Shown here: positions 57,153 to 64,000 of the stretch, piece by piece | Layout: every line of letters starts with the position of its first letter | How positions within the stretch are numbered: position 1 is the stretch's first letter | Origin: Miscanthus floridulus | Lineage: Eukaryota; Streptophyta; Magnoliopsida; Poales; Poaceae | Assembly (NCBI RefSeq): GCF_019320115.1 | Contig: NC_089597.1 | Span: forward strand, 121,568,951-121,632,950 | Direction of reading: 5' to 3' | Length of the DNA stretch: 64,000 nucleotides | Notes under the pieces: model-generated | Databases searched by the model: none | The model's input: the letters and a program-made list of their open reading frames with translations, nothing else | Told to the model about the DNA's origin: nothing | Made by a program: the position numbers and the translations under genes

Positions 57153-57288
57153 GGCCTTTGTTTGTTTCTTTACCAAACAAGGGGATTGGAGAGGATTTGA
57201 GGGGATTGAGAGAGATTTTGACTTGCAGGGGATAATCCCCCTCAATCCCCTCCAGCTCTTTTGGTTTCGGGATGAAACGAACGAGGCC
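57153..57288. mobile_element. Short MITE-like inverted-repeat element
   Basis: 136 bp with ends GGCCTTTGTTTGTTTC and, reversed, GGCCTCGTTCGTTTC. The centre is a second inverted repeat (GGGGATTGGAGAGGATTTGA and its partner AATCCCCTCCAGC). The ends resemble Tourist/Harbinger MITEs, but the flanking 3 bases (ACA/TAA) do not match, so the family is uncertain. Confidence 0.6.
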
Positions 57289-57795
57289 TAAATATGTAGA
57301 CTCTAATCTTCATCACTAATAAGAATTGTTGGATCTATTTATTTTCTTAAAAAGTACACATCTCCTATCATAAAAAACACATAAATTAGCCTATAGATAC
57401 GCAACTAAATTACCCACCTCTCATGTTTTCAGTAGTTCAACTGTAAGTGTTCTATTTGGACTAACATATTATAACATACTTCTTCAGTTTTGAAATACGA
57501 GGTATCCAAGCAATTTTAGACCAAATAAAAAATCTGACAAAAGACAAGCTTGCCTCTCACTAATTAGTTTGTTTAGTTATTACCTTGCTTAATTTCATAT
57601 TGAACGATAGTTTTAAAGGCATGTATGCATGTTATTGATTTTGGCTACCAATTACATGAGTCATTTTGGACAAGATATGCATAAATGAGGTTTAAAAGAC
57701 ATGCACACAATTATAGAGTTGAACAATTCAGAATACTTTATAATATTGAAACAATTTTTGAACCTTCGATGTGCGTGCTTCTCCTTCTTTGTTAG
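57289..57795. other. AT-rich intergenic region
   Basis: No gene or element recognised. Confidence 0.45.
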
Positions 57796-57964
57796 TATTC
57801 CCTCTGTCCCAGAATAAATTGATTGCTAGAGTTGTCTTAAGTCAAACTTTTTAAACTTTAACCAAAATTCTAGAAAAAAACGTTAAGATTTATGGTATCA
57901 AATTAGTATCATTAGATTTACCATAGAATATATTTCTATAAGTTGCTCATTTTATGTCATATAT
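57796..57964. mobile_element. Stowaway-like MITE, truncated on the right
   Basis: It starts CTCTGTCCCAGAATAAATTG and carries the GTCTTAAGTCAAACTTT block of a common grass Stowaway. It breaks off at 57964, where the TGTCGGTG end of a gypsy LTR begins. The missing right half is not found elsewhere in the window. Confidence 0.65.
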
Positions 57965-60339
57965 TGTCGGTGTTTCGTAAACCAGACTAGTAAATTTATA
58001 CGATTGCCGTGCTACTCTAGGAAGACGATGGTAGCATCCAATAGACACGAGGATTTATACTGGTTTAGACCAGAGCCCTACGTCCCGTCTCAGAGAAGAT
58101 CGAGTGCGTGTTCCTCGCTTGAATGCTCTGAACTTCTTACAATGGAGGGTGCAAGAATGGAGAGAGAGGTGGTAGAACCTATGCTAGACGAGGGGCAACC
58201 CTAAGAGAAGCTCCAAGAGCCCTACTGCTATGGATGGAATGGTAGATAATAAAGAATGTGAAGATGATCCTGAGATGGGAGCCCTAGCTTCCCTTATATA
58301 GAGTTTGGGGCTAGGGCTCGTTACAAAGAGGAGATTCCCCCGACCAAAGGGTCGAGAGCCTGAGGGTGGTCCTAGCTAACTTGGCTTGCAACCTACGCCG
58401 TCTTCTGATGCTCACCCGGGCGTAGCTATCGTCATGGTCTCGTGGCCACGTCGCGACAGGGTCTGACATGGTGCTACTGTGCTGGCCATGGGAGCACTGT
58501 AGCCACGGTGATGGTTCGTCAGCTATCCTGTGCAATATGACATCCGTCATGGTCTTCGCCGTCGTCTCCAGGTTCCCTGAGATATCGTACCCATAGTAGG
58601 TAGCTGCCACAAGTCGTTGTTCGCCTAGTCGCTTCGTGGGGCTGAGGGCCATGACCCCGATCATTAGGGTTGGGGCTCTCCGCTAGCTAGGGAGGTCTCC
58701 AGGTCAGGACCTATAGGATCTCTGGTTGGCCTAGAGGGGGGTGAATAGGCCTGTCAAGAGGTCCTGGTGTCGAGGTACGTGACAGTTGTCCCTCGCCGCA
58801 TCAGTGTGACGTGCATCAGGGTTCATGACCTAGGCAGGACCAAGCAGTCTTATCGACACTGTACTGGTCTTGCCTTTAGGAAGGTCTTGTTTTCCCTAAC
58901 TTTTTATGGGTATTTGTCGTTGGTTCTGACCTCCCGTGCTGCGCCACATGGCTCAAAAGCTTTAGGTCATTTGGTCAGTCCTTGGGCCTATAAGTAAGGG
59001 TTCTTTTCGTATTGACGATGTGAGGAAATGTTTCCCCGACCTCTACGCTTATGGTCACGAGGTTTTCCACGATCGTGCGTTGGCTCGTAGGTCTAGGACC
59101 TTCTATCTCTTCCGTGTGACCGAGCCATGATCACGCTTTGGGTTCCACATTCGCATAACCCCTACCTCTTGCTTCGTTGACCTCTCCCAGAGAGGTCGTG
59201 GACCCCTGATGGTTTATGAGTCTCTGGAGCAGGCCTTAGGTCAAAGACCTAGGCCATAGGGCAAAGTTGGTTGGGGCATGGCCCTAACCTTTTTTGGGGT
59301 CATGGGGACCCAACTCCTTTTTTCCCTGGTGCCCTTGTTGACTCCGGGAGGTCGACAACCCCGTTGGTCCCCAACCACCTCCACAATGCCCAGAGGGTAA
59401 GATGCCTCCCCCCGAAGGGGGTCAACCCAGGAGACTTTGAAGTGGATGACTCAAACACAGGGAGAGATGGTCATGTGGCTTTGCACCACTACTTAGAGCC
59501 GCGGGGGCCCATCTCCTCCCTGCCCCTATCCCTTTTGTGGCCTCGAGCCCTTCTAAGGGCCGGCCCAAGAGAAGGTTTCCTATGCACGACGTGGGGTCAT
59601 GGATGTGGAGGGCCACTCGGCATGTGAACCTAGGGGGCTGTCGACCTCCCCTAGCCACGTTGCATCCTGGCGGTGCCCTCTTGCGTGTAGTTGTGTGCCC
59701 TAGAATGCAGGTGCATGAATTTGCGAGATAATGAAGGTGAAAGGTGAAAGGTTCAAGGTTTACTTGAGATATGTTGCCACGCTGGCACCCACTTGCTCAA
59801 TCTTTCGCCCAGCCACCTCTGCCTCCCTTGCACTATGAGGAGGTGGTTAGTAAATGGTAGTGTACACGCATGTGTGATGTACCTCCTGTGACCGTTGCTG
59901 GGTTTTGTGTCGCCTGGGAGACTGAACCACCACATCTTCTGCATCTTGATTGCGAATGCATCTTGGGGTTTGTGCCCATCTTGAATGTCGACCATCGTCT
60001 TCTCTGCCTTGTTCTTTGTGCACCTATTAAGTCAAGGGAGAGGAGGGCAGTGCGCCTCACTCCCACTTCTCCCCTGTCTTTTGAGTTTTCCCCGACGTCC
60101 AATCCGAGTGAGAGAACAACTGTCTCCATCGGGCGTCATGGTTTGCGGTCCGTTCCGGTGGCTTCACCGCCATCGGGAGGGACCTTTGGAGATCGGGCTC
60201 CACCGAACCGTGCATTGTTCGTCCTCTACGGGTGTTAGAGGAAGTTCCATGAAGATGGGGAGGAACGATGCCATGGGAGGCTTGGGCCGCTGGGCTCCCC
60301 ATGGTTGGCGGACACGCGGCTCTCTGCTCTGGGTCTAAG
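57965..60339 (-). mobile_element. Tat-like Ty3-gypsy LTR region, right edge unresolved
   Basis: 57965-58095 (TGTCGGTGTTTCG, CTAGTAAATTT, GGATTTATACTGG) is homologous to the reverse complement of the end of the LTR at 24459-31886. It is therefore the 3' end of a minus-oriented Tat-like LTR. A minus-strand TATA-like TATATAAGG lies near 58292-58300. The other LTR end was not found. 58700-60339 has the composition of LTR or untranslated gypsy sequence but no protein motif. At about 60339 it abuts copia internal sequence. Confidence 0.55.
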
Positions 60340-60559
60340 AGCATTCGATCATTCAAGCAAAGCAAATGAGCATAACACAAGTGATATGACATATAAAAAT
60401 TTAAAGTATAGAGCACACATGTTAAATATCACAATCATGTAGATATCACTATCACATAAATAGTTTGATGCATAAAAGTAAACACACGAATGCATAATAG
60501 TGTATCACACATAAAAAAACAAATATAATAGATAAACTAAGCTCCCCCTAAGTCTAACA

Positions 60560-61900
60560 TACTCGATCCCTCTCCCCCTTTGGCGTCAAATACCAAAACC
60601 TAAGGGTTGGTCAGCGGGGCTGCAGCGGACGAGTCAGGCGTTGAGGTGCGAGGAGCGAGCTGCAACTGTGTGCCATCATCATCTGATCTTGAGCTCTGAG
60701 CTGTCTGACCCTCTATAGCTGGAAGCGACGCTAAAGCGGTCTAGGTCAGATCAGGGACTGGTGCGGCCTGAGACTCTATAGGTATGACTGTAGCAAGCGG
60801 CTCTGATGATGCAACTAAAAAAGGGAGCGTCTTTGTAGTCTCGGTAATAGGTGCAACTATGGAAGGACTTGGGACATGAAGATATGGCGAAGTAGGCTGT
60901 CCTGTCAACTCGCTGAAGGTAGAACCAAGGCTCCTAGAAACTATGGTATCTGGCGCTAATAGCAAGGAAGTCTGAGCCGGTGTGAAGCCCGTCTAAAGAG
61001 GTGTGAACTGTGGGGCTAACACTAGCAAAGCAAACCACTAGGACACCTACTCTATAGGAGAAGGAAACTGTGCTGGTGGCTGTCCCTGACTCTAAAGCCA
61101 CTAGGCTATAAAGCTAGAGTCATAGAAGTGGTGGCAGGCTGACCAAGCTAGGGTGAAGGTTGTGGCGGTGGAGCCCCAATAGCTATCACAACATGCTGCA
61201 TAAACCAAAGAAGCTGTTGTTGCATGAGAAGCTATTGCTGATGCATGGCCTGCTGCTGCTAGATCGCCTGCTGCTATCACTGGAACTCATCTCATCTTGG
61301 TGGAAACCACTGCTCAAACTCCACAAATCTGAGCTGCTGCACCTGCTTGGCCGTGGTGGCCCTCAGATCTAGATGAGTCACTGGAGGTGGACCATATGGT
61401 CTAGGTAGTAGACGAGAACTCCTCCACTGTGTCTCTGACCTCGGTGTGACTGGAGCACGGGTACGACCAGAACGGCAAAGCTATGGCTGAGGTGCCTGCT
61501 CTGTCTCCTCGACCTACTCTCCGTCCTGAGTCTGCTCTGCTGACTATGGTAGCTGTTGTGACTACCCCTGAGGCTAACTCTCATCAACAGCAACATGTCA
61601 TCCTCCAACCATGACAGTCCTAGCTGGACCACCATGACAGCGCTCAACCTGCTCAACTGTAGCCCTTATAGATGGAGAAAGCTGATCTACAATAACAACA
61701 CCACTCCGAGTACCTCCTCTCTCTGCGCGCTCTACGGCCTCTGCAACTGCAGCTGCTCTCGCTGTATTTGTATCAGGGTACTTGCGCTTCCTCGTCGCTA
61801 GCTTCTTTGTCGCCTTGCCTTTTGTATCTGTAGGCTGGCGAGGTGGGGGCCTCGGATCCTCATCACCGGGACCTCCTCCACCATTCTTGACACGAGCCAT
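60560..61900 (-). pseudogene. Degenerate extra ORF of the copia element
   Basis: It opens with ATG at 61900 (MARVKNGGGGPGDEDPRPPP), followed by a basic stretch (KGKATKKLATRKRKYPD) and an Ala-rich part, and is open for 100 codons. Below 61598 the same frame continues to look coding, with a Gln-rich segment near 61200-61300 and an end near 60560, but it is full of stops, mostly TAG where CAG is expected. A leader exon with a donor-like GTTCGTAAG before GTAGCAAG (about 62150) and an acceptor-like TTTTTAG just before the ATG suggest splicing. Its position is that of the third ORF of SIRE-type elements. Its role is not known to me. Confidence 0.6.
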
Positions 61901-62530
61901 CTGATGGATCTAAAAAGAATAACTACTGCTGATAAAGATCAACTGCCAACAATCACTTCTGAGGCTTGGTCTCGATCTATACTCGCGAGCTTGGCCCCGA
62001 GTTAACTAACAACAGCCAATGGGACCACAACGGCACCGACTCGCTGCACGATAGAATAGATAGGATATACAAATAAATACATTATATCTAGAGATACGAA
62101 ACCCTAAGAGAGCAAGCAATAGGTACGAAATTGAAATGATGGCTTGCTACCTTACGAACCGGTGAATCAATGAGAAGAGGAAGGAATCGGGGAACCATCG
62201 GGTCGGCAACTGGACGTCTAGGGTTAGAGTTGTGGCGAAGTTTGGTGGCTGAGCAATATAGTGAGGGCACGAGTGCAAGGATGGCAGTAGGGTCTCCAGC
62301 GTGGAGCATCACGGCGGCAACGCTAGTGAGTGCTGCGGGTGGTGCTAGGACATGGGAGCACTCGACAGCGGTGGTGCGATGGTGCTACGGCGGCTGCGTG
62401 CCGGCGTGAAGGCATGGGCGCGCGGAGCAATGCGACGCGACGGCTTGGCTTGGCGGTGGTGGCGTACAGGTGCTGGAGCAGGGCGGCGGCATGGGAAGGA
62501 GTGATGCAGGGCTAGACCAAGGCGGTGTTC

Positions 62531-62875
62531 TGTTATAAAGGGTCCCTCGACGGAACAGATGAGGAAACAGAGAAGAATTCGGATGCCGCATGATTTCTAC
62601 TGACCGGACGTTCTAGTGGCAACGACCGGACGCTGCCACCCAGAGTCCAGTCGATTCCAGAGAGGTCCAAAACCCCTAAAATCATGACCGGACGCGTCCG
62701 GTGAACCTCGACCGGACACAGCCAGAGTCCGATGCAACCTGTCTCCTTTGTCTTCGATCGACCGGACGCTAAACCACCATCTGACCGGACACTGAACAGC
62801 AGAGTTCGGTCATGCCATCACGGTAGGTTCACCTCCTGTGAACTGATCGGATGCTAGACTTCAGAGTCCGGTGCA
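62531..62875 (-). promoter_or_regulatory. Inverted-site array plus TATA-like box upstream of the extra ORF
   Basis: Between 62602 and 62875 lie at least eight GACCGGACGC/GTCCGGTC-type sites, some degenerate, including GACCGGACGCGTCCGGT at 62686-62702. The array ends 61 bp before CTTTATAACA (62531-62540, minus strand). It is the same module as in the two solo LTRs, but here inside the element ahead of the extra ORF. Function as a promoter is inferred. Confidence 0.55.
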
Positions 62876-63202
62876 GCGTTCGATCACTCTTTTTCCAGCA
62901 AATCTTCAAAGTCCTTTGTGTTGCCTGTTCCCAATCTAGTCCCAACTTCAATAAGATCCAAATAAACACCAATTGAGACTGATGTGAGTTACCGCTCTCA
63001 AACCCTCAAAAATTTTAAAATATTTTGCCTTAGGCTATAATCCTTTTTAAGAAAATAGGTAATAAGGGGGCAATTGAAGATAAACGACAAAGCACCATTC
63101 ATGCATATGCAATGCAATACTTGAAAGTAAATCTAGTTGCTTGTCAAGTTTGATCCAAGGTTAAGCTTCTTCACACGCTTTATGGCGGTTATCTTAACCA
63201 TG

Positions 63203-64000
63203 TTAGACAAGCCTTAGGTGCATTACCATAAAGAAAACATGTTGTATATTACAATGCAATGCAAAGGACAACACAAGCTCATTTTTAGTGAAGTTACTAA
63301 AATCAAGCACATTGGGCTCATTCCGCAATTGATAAAAAGTCACCTCATCTAGCGGTTTAGTGAAGATATCCACCAATTGAACCTCGGTCCTTACACCTTC
63401 TAATGAAATATCATTCTTTGCAGCATGATCTCTAAGAAAGTGATGACGGATATCTATGTGCTTGGTGCGAGAGTGTTGAACCGGATTATTTTCAAGTTTT
63501 ACCGCACTTTCATTGTCGCACAAAAGAGGTACTTTTTCTAGAACTACTGCATAGTTTAGCAAAGTTTGTTTCATATAAAGAATTTATGCACAACAAGCAC
63601 CCACGGCAATGTATTCTGCTTTGACGGTGGACAAAGTCACACTATTTTGTTTCTTGGAGGACCAAGACACAAGTGATCTACCAAGCAAATGGCACCCTCT
63701 GGATGTGTTTTTTCTATCAACTTTGCAACCGGCATAATCCGAATCAGAATAGCCGACTAATTCAAATATAGCTCCTTTGGGATACCAAAGGCCAATGCTT
63801 GGTGTGTGCTTAAGATACCTAAGGATTCTTTTAACGGTAATCAAATGAGTTTCCTTAGGATTAGCTTGAAATCTATCACACATACACACACTAAACATGA
63901 TGTTAGGCCTAAATGCGATTAAATATAATAAGCTACCAATCATAGAGCGGTAGAGAGTTTGATCAACCGTGTTACCTCCCTCATCTAGGTCGAGATGTCC
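63203..64000 (-). pseudogene. Copia polyprotein, end of reverse transcriptase and RNase H
   Basis: Two nearly contiguous frames (63943-63584 and 63574-63203) cover the region. Visible motifs are GSLLYL near the start, YLKHTPSIGLWY, the RNase H strand YSDSDYAGCKVDRKNTSRG, SWSSKKQNSVTLSTVKAEY, LLCDNESAVKLENNP, SRTKHIDIRHHFLRDH and DIFTKPLDE. These identify Ty1-copia pol. One TAA breaks the frame between the two parts (about 63582), so this copy is probably not functional. The frame continues beyond the window edge. Confidence 0.9.

Larger units (their letters stand above)
60340..64000 (-). mobile_element. SIRE-type Ty1-copia element, 3' internal part, open at the right edge
   Basis: On the minus strand, in order: the RNase H end of pol (64000-63203), a promoter-like array (62875-62531), an extra ORF (61900 to about 60560) and a purine-rich AAAGGGGGAGAGGG at about 60574-60587 resembling a polypurine tract. 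An additional ORF between pol and the 3' LTR is a hallmark of the SIRE/Maximus lineage. The 3' LTR is missing: the sequence stops at about 60339 against gypsy-like DNA. The rest of pol, gag and the 5' LTR lie beyond the window. Confidence 0.8.

Noticed and set aside
59271..60340. Overlapping open frames of about 120 codons
   Set aside because: No motif, overlapping on both strands, inside LTR-like repetitive DNA.

Overview
This is nuclear DNA from a grass, most likely a panicoid of the Andropogoneae (sorghum, sugarcane, Miscanthus, maize group). The evidence is a tRNA-derived SINE of the Au type, Tourist, Stowaway and hAT MITEs, very long Ty3-gypsy and Ty1-copia LTRs typical of these genomes, and GC-rich grass-style coding sequence. 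Nothing bacterial is present: no operons, CRISPR array or rRNA. The window is transposon-dense and gene-poor.

Layout. 1-13.4 kb: duplicated intergenic blocks around a 6.4-kb Mutator-like element. The element carries a broken plant-mobile-domain (PMD) gene, and a copia solo LTR sits inside one of its exons. A Tourist-like MITE, an Au SINE and a second, 1.66-kb Mutator-like element follow. 14.0-22.9 kb: four nearly identical head-to-tail copies of a 2.2-kb unit whose left edge lies inside a Tourist MITE. 24.5-31.9 kb: three solo LTRs nested like Russian dolls (Tat-like gypsy > SIRE/Maximus-like copia > Tekay/Del-like gypsy), each with a 5-bp target duplication. 32-39 kb: a foldback, a block duplicated from 10.4-11.7 kb, and an unrecognised multi-exon gene relic. 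41.5-43.3 kb: a dead wall-associated-kinase-like gene split by a Pack-MULE that carries pieces of an armadillo-repeat gene and a GT8 (GUX/PGSIP-like) gene on opposite strands. 44.1-45.2 kb: the only convincing intact gene, a xyloglucan endotransglucosylase/hydrolase (XTH). 45-55 kb: Stowaway, LINE, hAT, Mutator and Harbinger insertions. 55.7-56.3 kb: exon 1 only of a second XTH. 58-64 kb: a Tat-like gypsy LTR end joined to the 3' part of a SIRE-type copia element (RNase H region plus a degenerate extra ORF) that runs off the right edge.

The only shared function is cell-wall modification: the XTH, the XTH exon, and the GT8 fragment, which comes from a xylan-glucuronosyltransferase-type family. 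The fragment is not functional. The most unusual structural signals are the 2.2-kb tandem array, the triple solo-LTR nest, the double-capture Pack-MULE with its target gene, and clusters of inverted GACCGGACGC/GCGTCCGGTC sites about 50-60 bp upstream of a TATA-like box in three separate copia sequences.
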